Virus record (IMG/VR): IMGVR_UViG_3300044641_000792
Coordinates: 1 to 58,442 of that record
Origin: a virus
Length of the DNA stretch: 58,442 nt
Reading direction: 5' to 3' (one strand)
The notes under the pieces: model-generated
Databases searched by the model: none
What the model saw: the letters and a program-made list of their open reading frames with translations, nothing else
What the model was told of the DNA's origin: nothing
Program-made: the position numbers and the translations under genes
Shown here: piece by piece, positions 48,990 to 58,270 of the stretch
Layout of the letters: every line of letters begins with the position of its first letter
Position numbering within the stretch: position 1 is the first letter of the stretch

Positions 48990-51900
48990 TTAGCCTCTTG
49001 ATTGAATAATTTGCATTAAGTCTTCTTGCGTCATGTCATTGCCGCTTGAAGAAAATATTTGTTGCAACAACGCAGATATGTCATTTTCGCTTTCTTTTGG
49101 CGCTTGTGCAACAGAAATAGGTTGAGGAGCTGGTTCCGCTCCTGGCCTAGTAACACTTAGCTCCTGATATGGAGTAATCATCAACTCTCCAGTTGGAGAA
49201 AGTTGTTGCTTCTGCCCGCCAAAGTCTTTGCCGTAATAGAACACATTAGCCAAAGGAGCCACCTCAGAAATCAACCCGCCCGTAGTTGGCATCTGAGTTG
49301 GTGTTGTTGGTGTTTTCTTGGTTGGCGTTTTAGTAACGGGTGTAGTTGGTGTTACTGGTGTAGTTGTAATTGGCGTAGTAGGCGTAATTGGTGTGACTGG
49401 TGTAGTCGGAATTATAGGAGTTACAGGTGTAATTGGAGTGGTTGGCGTAGTAGGAGTAATTGGGGTTGTAGGTATTGTTGGCGTAGTTGGTGTTGTAGGC
49501 GTTGTAGGCGTAGTCGGCGTTGTAGGTGTAGTCGGTGTAGTGGGCGCAGTAGGAGTAGTAGGGGTGGTAGGAGTAGTGGGGATGGTCGTAGGCGTAGTAG
49601 GTGTAGTAGGGGTTGTAGGAGTTGTAGGCGTAACTGGCGTAGTTGGTGTAATAGGCCGAGTAGGTGTAGTTGGGATCGTAGGCGTTGTGGCTACAGTTAA
49701 ATTTGGTGGAGTTGTAGTTTTGGGCGTAACTGTAGGCAATGTAGTAACAGTTGGAGTTGGACTAACTGTAGGCGTAGTTGTTTTAGATAAATCGATAGTA
49801 GGCTGGAGTGCGCCAGCAGGTACAGCCTCAAGAATACTATTTGGATCAAAAGATATTGTTAAATCTGGGTTCAATATGTAATCACCAAGATCAATACCGC
49901 CCTTATCGGTAGTTCTTAATCCAATGCTTGCAATCTGGTTTAAATCAAAACCATCCAAACCACCCATGTCATCTCCGGTGCGACCGCTACCTATCAAATC
50001 TAATAGCGCATCAATATTGGACGTAGTAGTTGTATTTGTAAATCCTCTATTTAATAATTCATTTAACGTTGCAGCGGTAGCCGCTGTATTAAATGTTGTT
50101 GATGCACCAGTTCTTCCTTCATTGCTATATGAAGGAGTGTATTCAACACCAGTTATCTTGGTATATTCTTCATTTAAGTTTTTATCATTTGGATTTTTAG
50201 CTAACTCCGTTTCTAAATCTCTTACATAAAGATCTTTAGGATAAACACCAGTTGGATAAATATTAGAATATTCATCATAACCACCACCTCTAATAATAGT
50301 ATTTATATTAGGTTTGTTTGTAGTGGTAGCTGGATTTACTTCTTTGGCTGTAGTATTAATTGTTGTAACAGGTTTAGCCTGAGTATCGCCAGCACCCGGC
50401 ACATTAGCTAAACGAGCATTAATTTCATCAAGATTTGAAACGCCATAATATCTATTGACCATATCAAGATATGCGGCTGGATTAGACTTATAAAAAGCTC
50501 TTTCAAATTGAGATTGGTTAATTGCGGTAGGAGATTTGGTGTATGGATCAGTGTAGACAAGATTGCCGCCACGATCACGAGATACAGGAACCTCTATATA
50601 TTTCAATGTATTGGGATCCATAACGCTAATGCGTGTAGGCATACCACTGGAATCAACAGATATTGATCCTGCTGACAATGGCTTATTAAGGCCACCAGGC
50701 CCTGCTACTAAGTTATCATCAAACTCAACATCACTTATATCTGACCCAGTAGAAAGTGGTATATCTGTCGGTAAAGTACTTCCAGTTAAACTTGCAAGTA
50801 AACTATTAACATCATTAAATGTATTATCAGAACCAGTGATATTTGTAACATCAGATAACGTAGTTGAGCCTGGAGTATTAACTAAACCAGAGTTTTGCAA
50901 CTGAGTTACAACATTGTTATTTCTAGCTTTAGTATCAGCTATTGCATTATTTGCAGCGGCAATAGCACTGTTAATAACAATCTGATCTAAAGGTTTGCCA
51001 GAGACTACACCCGTTACGGCATTAGTAACTATTTTCTTTTGATTGGGGGTTAAGTCTCCAAACCCTTCAATGTTACCCAAGAGAGAATTAACCGCGCCGT
51101 TAACGCCACCGGTAGCCGCGCCTCTAAGCATGGCCCCGCCAATATCATCGCCCGAAAGAAGAGCGGTACCGCCTGCAACTGCCGCGTTTTGGAAAGAATT
51201 AGTTAGGGTTTTTGTAAGGTCGGTTGATAAGCCAAGGTCTTTAATAAAGGAAGCGCCATCCTTCATAAAGTCCATGCCAGGAATTTGTGCACCGGCAAAA
51301 CTAATTGCCGCGCCTTTAATTGCATCACCAATATCATTACCGCTCAAAACACTGATAGCCATGTTAGCCGCAATTTGTTGCGGTATAGACAAACCACCCG
51401 TTGCAATTGCAAGACCAATTTGTCCTATTGGCCCCAGATCCTGCATCAAGATTGCAAGGTCATTAGATGTTGCTTGTGTCGTATAGAAAATAGGAGAGCC
51501 ATCTGCACCAAACTGCACTCGGTAGCCGGTGTTACCCTTACCCTCAAACGTACCGCCAAAAGCATTGCCTGTCTGACGTTCTCCGTATGTACTAGCAACT
51601 TCTTGCCCAGTTAGCTTATTACCAAATACTTCTTGCTTGCCTACGGGGGCAACATAGACAGTTTGGTCACTTCCGCTTTCACCGCCATAAACAGTTTCAG
51701 TTTTAACCAACTTAGGGTCAACTGGCTTGCCATCTTGGTCTACGTAACCAACAATCTTTTGAGTGTAGATGGGGCCATTTTCATCATATCCTACGATATC
51801 ACCAGACTCAAAAATAGGTTGCACGGCAGCATCAACAGTTTTAGTTACCTTACCAAACTGGTTAATGTCAGTAACACCTGTCTCGGCAATAATCTTAGCC

Positions 51901-52598
51901 ATATCCTCTGCGTTCTTTTGAGCAGAGCCTTTTCCCTCACCCTTCCACTTATCAGTAGTTCCTTGTGAAAGAATCTGTGCAGTCAAATATTGCGTAGCCG
52001 CTTTTGTAGAGCCTTTTAGCGCTTCAGACATCTGGTCGCTACTTACATTAGCCTCTTGCATTGTCTTAGCAATTAATGCGGCATCAGCATTAGGATTGGC
52101 ATTAAACCAACCCAAGATGTCTGCACTTGTTACTTTATTAGCGGGTGCTGGAGTAGCCACTGGCGCGGCTGGCAATGAAGCAATACCCGTGGGCGCGGCG
52201 GCTACCGGAGGTGGCGTGTAAACAGGCTCCGGCGGAGGTGGCGGCGGTGGAGGAGGGGGTGGAGGTGGCGCAACTTCAGCCGCACTTGGTGAAGAAGCCG
52301 CACGGCCTTCATTAACTCCGTAATTGGTGTAATGGAAATCAGCAAACTCCTGTGGAGTCATGCCGTAGCTATTGTCCTGATATGCGTTGGCTACATCTGG
52401 GTTAGCGTTAAAGTATGTAGGTTCTGGAGCAAGCGCGGCTTCATACCTAGCTGTAACATCAGCAACGTTAGTGCCTGTTGCTGCCGCCATTTGCGAAGGC
52501 GAAACTCCCGCCTCTTGCATTGTCTGGGCAATCAGTTCGTCACTGGCTCCGGGATTAGCGTTTAACCAGCCTAGAATATCTGCGTTAGTTACTGCCAT
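48990..52598 (-). CDS. Large repetitive tail / ejection protein (1202 aa)
   Basis: Residues 1-55 and ~160-205 hold two copies of a helical repeat (ELIAQTMQEAGVSPSQMAAA type). YFNANPDVANAYQDNSYGMT at ~62 is a motif common to phage structural proteins. A central hydrophobic Gly/Ala region (~430-600) could enter membranes. Residues ~953-1093 are nearly pure Thr/Pro repeats (TPTTPTTP). C-terminus acidic. Probably part of the injection apparatus. Confidence 0.7.
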   Translation of the reverse strand: MAVTNADILGWLNANPGASDELIAQTMQEAGVSPSQMAAATGTNVADVTARYEAALAPEPTYFNANPDVANAYQDNSYGMTPQEFADFHYTNYGVNEGRAASSPSAAEVAPPPPPPPPPPPPPEPVYTPPPVAAAPTGIASLPAAPVATPAPANKVTSADILGWFNANPNADAALIAKTMQEANVSSDQMSEALKGSTKAATQYLTAQILSQGTTDKWKGEGKGSAQKNAEDMAKIIAETGVTDINQFGKVTKTVDAAVQPIFESGDIVGYDENGPIYTQKIVGYVDQDGKPVDPKLVKTETVYGGESGSDQTVYVAPVGKQEVFGNKLTGQEVASTYGERQTGNAFGGTFEGKGNTGYRVQFGADGSPIFYTTQATSNDLAILMQDLGPIGQIGLAIATGGLSIPQQIAANMAISVLSGNDIGDAIKGAAISFAGAQIPGMDFMKDGASFIKDLGLSTDLTKTLTNSFQNAAVAGGTALLSGDDIGGAMLRGAATGGVNGAVNSLLGNIEGFGDLTPNQKKIVTNAVTGVVSGKPLDQIVINSAIAAANNAIADTKARNNNVVTQLQNSGLVNTPGSTTLSDVTNITGSDNTFNDVNSLLASLTGSTLPTDIPLSTGSDISDVEFDDNLVAGPGGLNKPLSAGSISVDSSGMPTRISVMDPNTLKYIEVPVSRDRGGNLVYTDPYTKSPTAINQSQFERAFYKSNPAAYLDMVNRYYGVSNLDEINARLANVPGAGDTQAKPVTTINTTAKEVNPATTTNKPNINTIIRGGGYDEYSNIYPTGVYPKDLYVRDLETELAKNPNDKNLNEEYTKITGVEYTPSYSNEGRTGASTTFNTAATAATLNELLNRGFTNTTTTSNIDALLDLIGSGRTGDDMGGLDGFDLNQIASIGLRTTDKGGIDLGDYILNPDLTISFDPNSILEAVPAGALQPTIDLSKTTTPTVSPTPTVTTLPTVTPKTTTPPNLTVATTPTIPTTPTRPITPTTPVTPTTPTTPTTPTTPTTIPTTPTTPTTPTAPTTPTTPTTPTTPTTPTTPTTPTIPTTPITPTTPTTPITPVTPIIPTTPVTPITPTTPITTTPVTPTTPVTKTPTKKTPTTPTQMPTTGGLISEVAPLANVFYYGKDFGGQKQQLSPTGELMITPYQELSVTRPGAEPAPQPISVAQAPKESENDISALLQQIFSSSGNDMTQEDLMQIIQSRG
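49318..49740. repeat. Thr/Pro-coding minisatellite
   Basis: Imperfect 9-base units (type GTAGTTGGC on the plus strand) encode TPTTPTT repeats over ~140 residues of the minus-strand gene. Units of 3n bases keep frame. A long plus-strand open frame here is a by-product of the repeat. Confidence 0.8.
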
Positions 52599-52607
52599 TT
52601 CTAAACC

Positions 52608-53273
52608 TTAAGGTGGCGTTGGGCGGGGGCTAGGCAACCGCGCAACAAAGTTTACAGCCATTACCGCTGAAGCAACAGCAGGATATGGAGCAGATGCGGC
52701 AATAGCTTCCATCGTCACGTTTGTATCGTCTGCGCCCCAGTACATCTCAATGTATTCACCAGCAGCCAAGTCAATGTCAAATATCCAATTGACGTTCATG
52801 TGATTGTCTGAGCCTTCAACGGTGTACCTGTGACCCGAATAACCAATCGTTGTTGTACCACGCTTGATCCAAATCTGAACATCTTTGGCTGATGCGTTAG
52901 TGCTTTTTAACTGAGCCGACAACTGAAAGTTATATACACCGGAAACAGCCACCTCAATCTTAGAAGTGCTGGCGGTTTGGAGGGCCACAAAATTATTAAG
53001 GTACGTTTGGTTAAACGTGATGGGATAGCCTGTATCTACAGCCGCCAGCGTTTGGTCTGCGGTGTTAAAGAACAAACCATTTGGGAAATTGACGTTAGCG
53101 GGATCAATATCATCGGATGTCTTTAACTGATTTAAAATAGCATCAAGCCTGTTGAAATACAGGCGAAGCACGTTGTTTAGTTGATCTGCATACAGACGAT
53201 CATATTCAAACGGAGCCAGTGGCAAGTTAGGCGCGGCTACCTGATTAAGTTCAGATTCAGAAATAACAATCAT
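52608..53273 (-). CDS. Virion protein with C1q-like beta domain
   Basis: 221 residues. N-terminal helix (EYDRLYADQLNNVLRLYFNR), then TSKIEVAVSGVYNFQLSAQL and GEYIEMYWGADDTNVTMEAI, a jelly-roll pattern as in C1q/TNF-like receptor or fibre domains. The last ten residues are Pro/Arg-rich. Start overlaps the gp10-like gene's stop. Probably on the tail tip. Confidence 0.7.
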   Translation of the reverse strand: MIVISESELNQVAAPNLPLAPFEYDRLYADQLNNVLRLYFNRLDAILNQLKTSDDIDPANVNFPNGLFFNTADQTLAAVDTGYPITFNQTYLNNFVALQTASTSKIEVAVSGVYNFQLSAQLKSTNASAKDVQIWIKRGTTTIGYSGHRYTVEGSDNHMNVNWIFDIDLAAGEYIEMYWGADDTNVTMEAIAASAPYPAVASAVMAVNFVARLPSPRPTPP

Positions 53274-55387
53274 GAGTTACCTCTTCTGCCATCTTGCTTG
53301 ATGTCAATACGTGGTGAACCCAACTGCCAAGCGCATCCTAGTTGAGTAGATTCAACTTGGATAATCATCTGACGGCCTCGCACCCTGACATACACCTGAC
53401 CTGTAAACTGCTCAATCACAGAGGTAGATGTGCGAGTTACTGTAGCGTCCGAGTTCCCACCCAAAGAAATAGGATTGTTATATCCTGAACCAGCGTTCTG
53501 CATGGGAATCAGTGTCATTGTGACTTGGGGTGAAGCCGCAGTAGAGCCTCGGAATGTAATGTCTGGGAGCATCCTCCAGACAAATCCAAAGTGATCGCCA
53601 TCGTCAATGTCAAACTCAGCAGAACCAATGACAGCATTGATAGCCACGGGTGTGCCTGTTTGGTTGTCGTCATTACCTTGCTCATGGTCAACAAGGTTAT
53701 ATGAGTATGTAGCGGCTATTGGGTGGTCGCGCAGTCCTGAGTCAAGCCACGCTGTACGGCCTAATGTTCCATAAGACCAGACATCTTCTGAGTAGTTATA
53801 GATGACATACAGGTCAATTGCAGTGCTATTGGCAGAACAATAGAACCACCAGACTTCATTAAAGCCTTCGTTAGTTCCAGCAAACACTTGGGATGCTTGT
53901 GCTAAGTTAATGTCTTGGAAAATATGACGGAGTAAATCGCAACGCATAGTCTGAGTACGACCATCGTATTTATAGAACTTCTCTACGCCCATCCAGTAGA
54001 TAACGCCAGATGCAACAACAGCCGCATTGGGGCCGATGATGGAGATGTTGTCTCCCAGAAGCTGGCTAGACCAAACAACAGGTGATCCTTGGTATTGAAG
54101 TGAATATATAGACGAGTCAGTCCAAACCACAATCTCTTGACGGGTCTGTACGCAAGTTACGATTTCAGAGCCGTGAGACAGTCGGATACTACCGGCTTGA
54201 TTTGTGGCTGATGGTGTCCAGTTTGTTACTGATTCTTGGTCAGACCAGCGAAGCAACATAGGGTCTTGAACCGTACTGCTGTAGTCGTTACAGCCAAACG
54301 CAAACACAAAGCGGCTTACATCAGCAACAAAAATAAAGTTCTGGACAGTCGGGCAGTCTGATGCTCCACCTAATTGGGTAATATCAATGCCTCTGGCGGA
54401 GATTGTTTGAGTCCCCGACTGAGAACCGCTGGTGTTAATAGCCGCACCGCCAAAAGTAGCCGATAGATTACAAGTTGTGCCTGTAGTACCAACCACGTAG
54501 TAGACCGTGCCTACAGACAGACCAGTTGGCAAAGCGCCTGTTGTGTTTAGCACGACCGCAGTGCCGTTCCTTAAAGCTACAGTTAACACAGCAGGAGTAG
54601 CAATAGTTACTGTAAACACCAGAGGCGTAACACCAATCTGAGCAGACCAGTAGTAAATACCACCACCTCTTGGGGCGTAGATTAGATCTTCACCAAAGTT
54701 ATTCTGGCTCCACAACTGGATAGCATTAACTGTTGTGACTCCAACGCCCCATGTTCCAGCACCCCAAGCACCACCGCCCCAGCCCGTCAAAGCCACCGCA
54801 TACGCAGGGCCAGTATGAATTTCATAAGCCGCTATGACACCACTCCCGCCTCCGGGAGAAGCCGAAATAGCCGTAGCATTTGGTGTTACAGATATAACGA
54901 TGGTGTACGTGTTTGCGTCAATAACCGTAACTTGGAAGTTTCGGTTTAAGACAGACGCAGTAACGTTAGTGCCGCCACCGCCAATATCTGTAGCCCCGCT
55001 AAAGGTTACAAAGTCACCCGTGTAGCATCCATGAGCCGTGTCAGTCACGGTAACTGTTGTAGAGGCAGTCAGTGCAAACGGGTTGTTATTGATCGTTACT
55101 GTAGTTCGGATAGGCGTGATGTCGTTGTATGCCCCACCAGACTCAATGTAAAACTTTAAGTTAGTGCCTACACCAATTAGATTTAACGATGTTAACGTGA
55201 CCCAGTTCCACAAAGAACGGCATACGCCTTGAAAAACAGACGAAGAAATACGAACCCAACCACCAATCTTCTCTGGCGTACCCTGACGAAACCGCATCTT
55301 GTCGGAAATAAACCAGCCGTTCTCGGATGTATATCGAGTATTTTCTTTGTTTACACCTGACTTAAGGGTTAGTTTTTTCAGCGGCAT
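53270..55387 (-). CDS. P22 gp10-like tail / DNA stabilisation protein
   Basis: 705 residues. N-terminus TLKSGVNKENTRYTSENGWF, then SDKMRFRQGTPEKIGGWVRI and LWNWVTLTSLNLIGVGTNLK, is the signature of gp10-like stabilisation proteins in P22-type tails. Beta-propeller-like repeats follow, e.g. IVVWTDSSIYSLQYQGSP. Residues ~100-170 hold the same type of beta insert as elsewhere in this genome. Forms the tail hub below gp4-like proteins. Confidence 0.85.
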   Translation of the reverse strand: MPLKKLTLKSGVNKENTRYTSENGWFISDKMRFRQGTPEKIGGWVRISSSVFQGVCRSLWNWVTLTSLNLIGVGTNLKFYIESGGAYNDITPIRTTVTINNNPFALTASTTVTVTDTAHGCYTGDFVTFSGATDIGGGGTNVTASVLNRNFQVTVIDANTYTIVISVTPNATAISASPGGGSGVIAAYEIHTGPAYAVALTGWGGGAWGAGTWGVGVTTVNAIQLWSQNNFGEDLIYAPRGGGIYYWSAQIGVTPLVFTVTIATPAVLTVALRNGTAVVLNTTGALPTGLSVGTVYYVVGTTGTTCNLSATFGGAAINTSGSQSGTQTISARGIDITQLGGASDCPTVQNFIFVADVSRFVFAFGCNDYSSTVQDPMLLRWSDQESVTNWTPSATNQAGSIRLSHGSEIVTCVQTRQEIVVWTDSSIYSLQYQGSPVVWSSQLLGDNISIIGPNAAVVASGVIYWMGVEKFYKYDGRTQTMRCDLLRHIFQDINLAQASQVFAGTNEGFNEVWWFYCSANSTAIDLYVIYNYSEDVWSYGTLGRTAWLDSGLRDHPIAATYSYNLVDHEQGNDDNQTGTPVAINAVIGSAEFDIDDGDHFGFVWRMLPDITFRGSTAASPQVTMTLIPMQNAGSGYNNPISLGGNSDATVTRTSTSVIEQFTGQVYVRVRGRQMIIQVESTQLGCAWQLGSPRIDIKQDGRRGNS

Positions 55388-55395
55388 TGGCAGTC

Positions 55396-55902
55396 CTAGG
55401 ATAGAAACAGTGCTTTTTCAGCGTCCCTGCGCTTTTTTAGCCCTAGCAGTATTTTGCCACCAGCCATGCAATACAGCAAGAGCGCATCGGCTGCGCCCTC
55501 CCAATCACCCCTGTTAATTTTCATCCGAATAGAAGAACGCTGAAAAGCCCCCACTCCGGCGTTGAAGGCAAAGCTGACACACGCATCAAAAGCCCCTTGA
55601 CGACCAGATAAAGCGGGAGCAAGTCGTAGAACACCACGTTCAGTAGGGACGACATCATCTGTGAATAGTTTCTCGATCTCTTCTTTAGTCCAGACACGGT
55701 TGTCCTCCGGTTTCAGTGGCATTTCTTTGCGGATCATGGGCGTTTCTTTTCCCTCTACGCGCACCACTGGTAATCTAATTTGCTCTTGGTACAACACATG
55801 GCCGTAGCCAATTGTCCAAATATGGGCTGGGCAGAGGTACGGCTTAGTGCGATACCCCTCCCACTGGTGCATCAAATCAGCGCCAGCTTTGCCCAGTTTC
55901 AT
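55396..55902 (-). CDS. Endolysin, GH24 lysozyme (T4-like)
   Basis: 168 residues. Catalytic region WEGYRTKPYLCPAHIWTIGY: E15, C24 and T30, spaced 8 and 5 as in the E-8-D/C-5-T motif, with Cys in place of the usual Asp. Later GRQGAFDACVSFAFNAGVGA and the C-terminal GLKKRRDAEKALFL. No signal peptide, so it needs the holin next to it. Cleaves peptidoglycan at lysis. Confidence 0.9.
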   Translation of the reverse strand: MKLGKAGADLMHQWEGYRTKPYLCPAHIWTIGYGHVLYQEQIRLPVVRVEGKETPMIRKEMPLKPEDNRVWTKEEIEKLFTDDVVPTERGVLRLAPALSGRQGAFDACVSFAFNAGVGAFQRSSIRMKINRGDWEGAADALLLYCMAGGKILLGLKKRRDAEKALFLS

Positions 55903-56402
55903 TTCTTGCTCCAGCTTCTACTTCCGAACCAAAATCCTATAATTCCCCCCAACATGGCCATTTCATCGCTGCTAAACAAAATATCAGTTAAACGAACCAA
56001 ATCTTCCATGCTTGTAACCAAACTAGGACGGCTGTAGATGTAGTAGGCAATCCATGCGTTTATTGCACAGAGTTCCAGTACAAAGATGTAGGTGACCATC
56101 GGGCGAACCGTGCCTACAAAGTTCACCACCCAGCGGCTGGCCTCTTCCATGATCTTCTTATCGTGGTCATAGGCCGCTACAGTCATCTGTGCGTCTGTTT
56201 CCATAGCAATCTGGTCGGTACGAATCTCTTCCATCCGCTCTTGAGCCGCAAAGCCTTGAGCCATCATCTGTAGCTGTAGTTCTACTTGGACGCGGGCAAG
56301 AGCCAATTCATGCTTCTGGTCAGCCTTGTTCTGGAAGAAGTCCAGTAGTTTAGGTAAGCCCGATATAAGCAAACCGCCAAGTGTTGAGAATAGTGAAAGC
56401 AT
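55899..56402 (-). CDS. Holin, 3TM family
   Basis: 167 residues. Membrane segments at 3-20, 100-124 and 147-161, with a charged coiled-coil helix (25-90) between the first two. This matches the phage 3TM holin family. ATGA overlap with the endolysin gene. Forms the membrane hole that releases the lysozyme. Confidence 0.8.
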   Translation of the reverse strand: MLSLFSTLGGLLISGLPKLLDFFQNKADQKHELALARVQVELQLQMMAQGFAAQERMEEIRTDQIAMETDAQMTVAAYDHDKKIMEEASRWVVNFVGTVRPMVTYIFVLELCAINAWIAYYIYSRPSLVTSMEDLVRLTDILFSSDEMAMLGGIIGFWFGSRSWSKK

Positions 56403-56554
56403 TATCCGAGTCCTATCATTCCAAGTAGTTTATCGACAATTTTCCCCGCCAACTCATCGGGCAGGAAGCGAAGCAGTCCAAGCACCCACCAAGCAATGCA
56501 CAGCCTGACAAAAACTTTAAGGAAAAGGTCAAACTGTTTTTGGTATTCATTCAC
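56402..56554 (-). CDS. Small hydrophobic protein (50 aa, GTG start)
   Basis: GTG at 56554 overlaps the previous stop (GTGA), and the stop overlaps the holin start (TAATG). FDLFLKVFVRLCIAWWVLGL is one amphipathic or membrane helix. Part of the lysis cassette by position; possible holin modulator. Confidence 0.65.
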   Translation of the reverse strand: MNEYQKQFDLFLKVFVRLCIAWWVLGLLRFLPDELAGKIVDKLLGMIGLG

Positions 56555-57045
56555 CGCCCACACCTTGATCTGGCACACAGATCAGAGACTTCATTGATAC
56601 CCCAACCAACAGCACCAATAAACATCACAATAATAACAATGGCAACCGCCCATTGCATCTGTTCAGCTTCGGCTTCTTTGCGCCTTTTTTCTTCAGCGTG
56701 TAAGGCCGCCATCTCTTTGGCATCATCCCTGTCCATTTCAGCTTGACGGGCTTTGGTTGCATTCCATACGTCTATGCGCCCAGCTTGCATGAACAACATT
56801 TTTAACTGCTCTTCAAACCGCTTGGCTTCATCCAAAGCCATCTCAATTTGCAGGGCCGCACCAAGGTTAGACTTACCACCTGTACGCTTGGCTTGAAGCA
56901 TGGCCTTGGTAGCGGTGCTCTTTGCATCAAAAAGCTTGGCTATTGACGGCGTTAGACCTGCCAGATCACTAGCGACTTTACTAGCTTTCTTAACGACACT
57001 GATTGCAGTTTGCAATCCTTCTAGCGCCGTGATTGGATCTATCAT
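56551..57045 (-). CDS. Membrane protein with long helix
   Basis: 164 residues from the ATG at 57045. Long charged helix (QIEMALDEAKRFEEQLKMLF ... EEKRRKEAEAEQM) and one C-terminal membrane segment near 139-158 (VAIVIIVMFIGAVGWGI). Lies between a secreted-type peptide and the lysis genes; could act with the lysis proteins, like an inner spanin, but the topology (TM at the end) is unusual. Confidence 0.6.
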   Translation of the reverse strand: MIDPITALEGLQTAISVVKKASKVASDLAGLTPSIAKLFDAKSTATKAMLQAKRTGGKSNLGAALQIEMALDEAKRFEEQLKMLFMQAGRIDVWNATKARQAEMDRDDAKEMAALHAEEKRRKEAEAEQMQWAVAIVIIVMFIGAVGWGINEVSDLCARSRCGR

Positions 57046-57197
57046 TTCCGTACAACCTTTTCCCACTGTAGGCAAACAACTTTGCGGTTATAAACATCAC
57101 CCGTCCACGCCCACCGCACACAGCGGTATTCAGTCTTCCTATCTTGGCTGGCTGCTCCCGGTAAAAACACCAAAAAGAACATCAATAGCCAACGCAT
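57042..57197 (-). CDS. Small secreted protein (51 aa)
   Basis: Signal peptide MRWLLMFFLVFLPGAASQ, then a short mature part with YRCVRWAWTGDVYNRKVVCL; two Cys could form a disulphide. No lipobox Cys, so not a classic outer spanin. Conserved in phages near lysis and tail genes. Overlaps the next start by ATGA. Confidence 0.75.
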   Translation of the reverse strand: MRWLLMFFLVFLPGAASQDRKTEYRCVRWAWTGDVYNRKVVCLQWEKVVRK

Positions 57198-57200
57198 TTA

Positions 57201-57293
57201 TCACACCATACTCCATGCAATTATGTATGTACCATAGATGACGAAGGCCACAAGAAGGGCCGCCGCAATGAATGCTTCAGCCCAGTCCCACAT
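57201..57293 (-). CDS. Tiny membrane peptide (30 aa)
   Basis: ATG at 57293; MWDWAEAFIAAALLVAFVIY and a short tail form one membrane helix. No clear ribosome site, but it fills the gap between two genes with an identical transcription direction. Confidence 0.5.
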   Translation of the reverse strand: MWDWAEAFIAAALLVAFVIYGTYIIAWSMV

Positions 57294-57295
57294 AA

Positions 57296-57538
57296 TCAGT
57301 TAACGGTTACGTCAGTCACGGCCTCTTCAGGCTTGGCTTCTAACGCTGTCTTTAACATTGTGAAGAAGGCATCTCTGCCCACTTGCAACTGATCCACCGA
57401 GAACCTAGCCGAGTTTAATTTTCGGTCAAGATCTGCAACGTGTTCTAGCAAAATGCGTTGCTGGTCAGTAAAGTCATCCAATTGGTGATCTACACCATCA
57501 ATCGTAATGGTTTGGGGTTTGTTTGTATCTTTACCCAT
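57296..57538 (-). CDS. Small helical virion-cluster protein (80 aa)
   Basis: Start at 57538 (AAGGAA six bases upstream), overlapping the stop of the endonuclease gene. Pattern ITIDGVDHQLDDFTDQQRIL, then HVADLDRKLNSARFSVDQLQ with VGRDAFF, matches a small phage family I recall as DUF6447. Function unknown. Confidence 0.7.
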   Translation of the reverse strand: MGKDTNKPQTITIDGVDHQLDDFTDQQRILLEHVADLDRKLNSARFSVDQLQVGRDAFFTMLKTALEAKPEEAVTDVTVN

Positions 57539-58256
57539 TTTCATTTCCTTTATGTTTACAGTTATTAAAATGCCATCTTGCCATATTTGGCGGATCGCCA
57601 ATTTTATTGCAATGAGGACACGCTATTGTCTCTGCATTTAAGCGAGTTTGTCTAAGTTTTTCTTTTGCACTATCACTATGTTTTCTACCATAGTTAGGAT
57701 TGTTTTTGCCTGAAAACAAAATAGACAAAGTTTTTTTATGTTCTTCGGTAAGTTTTACTCCTCTTTTTTTCATTGCCATTTGAGCATATGATTCTTCTGA
57801 GTGCTTGCTTCCAATGTTTGCAACTTGTATTTTTCTTTTTGTTTCTTCTGGCATCGGGCCTCTAGACACCCCAGTCTTAAGAATACTTAATTTCTGTTTT
57901 GTACTTTTTTTCATTGGCCCCCTAGGTTTTCCTAATTGAGCAAAAGAAATTTTGTGCTTTGCTTCTTGACTATGCACCAGCCCTGAAGCTCCTTCTCCAC
58001 CAACAGTTAAATTTGTTAGTGCGTACCCTAGTTTTTTTAATTGATCGATACGTTCAATTTCAATTAAAAATGCAAAGTCCTCATCAATATTTTCAATTAT
58101 TTTTGAAACATTGAAACCATCTGTTTTTTTAACCACCCTGTGCCAATAAATGTTTCTTCCCATTTTGCTAAAACATCTATTGCCACTCCCTTTACCCACA
58201 TAAAAGACCGCCCCCGTATCTCTACGGATGTGTTCATACACATAGAAGGCAGTCAT
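57531..58256 (-). CDS. GIY-YIG homing endonuclease with NUMOD repeats
   Basis: 241 residues. GIY-YIG domain at the N-terminus: FYVYEHI (4-10), FYVGKG (18-23), R27, and E66/E68. Several NUMOD3-like DNA-binding repeats follow (HSQEAKHKISFAQLGKPRGP; HSEESYAQMAMKKRG; HSDSAKEKLRQTR). The end has a zinc finger, CPHCNKIGDPPNMARWHFNN plus C. Free-standing homing nuclease, more A-rich than its neighbours, dropped between two small tail-region genes. Confidence 0.85.
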   Translation of the reverse strand: MTAFYVYEHIRRDTGAVFYVGKGSGNRCFSKMGRNIYWHRVVKKTDGFNVSKIIENIDEDFAFLIEIERIDQLKKLGYALTNLTVGGEGASGLVHSQEAKHKISFAQLGKPRGPMKKSTKQKLSILKTGVSRGPMPEETKRKIQVANIGSKHSEESYAQMAMKKRGVKLTEEHKKTLSILFSGKNNPNYGRKHSDSAKEKLRQTRLNAETIACPHCNKIGDPPNMARWHFNNCKHKGNENG

Positions 58257-58270
58257 TTATCAGTCGCCAG

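Noticed and set aside
49318-49881. 187-codon plus-strand Val/Gly frame
   Set aside because: Antisense shadow of the Thr/Pro repeat in the real gene.
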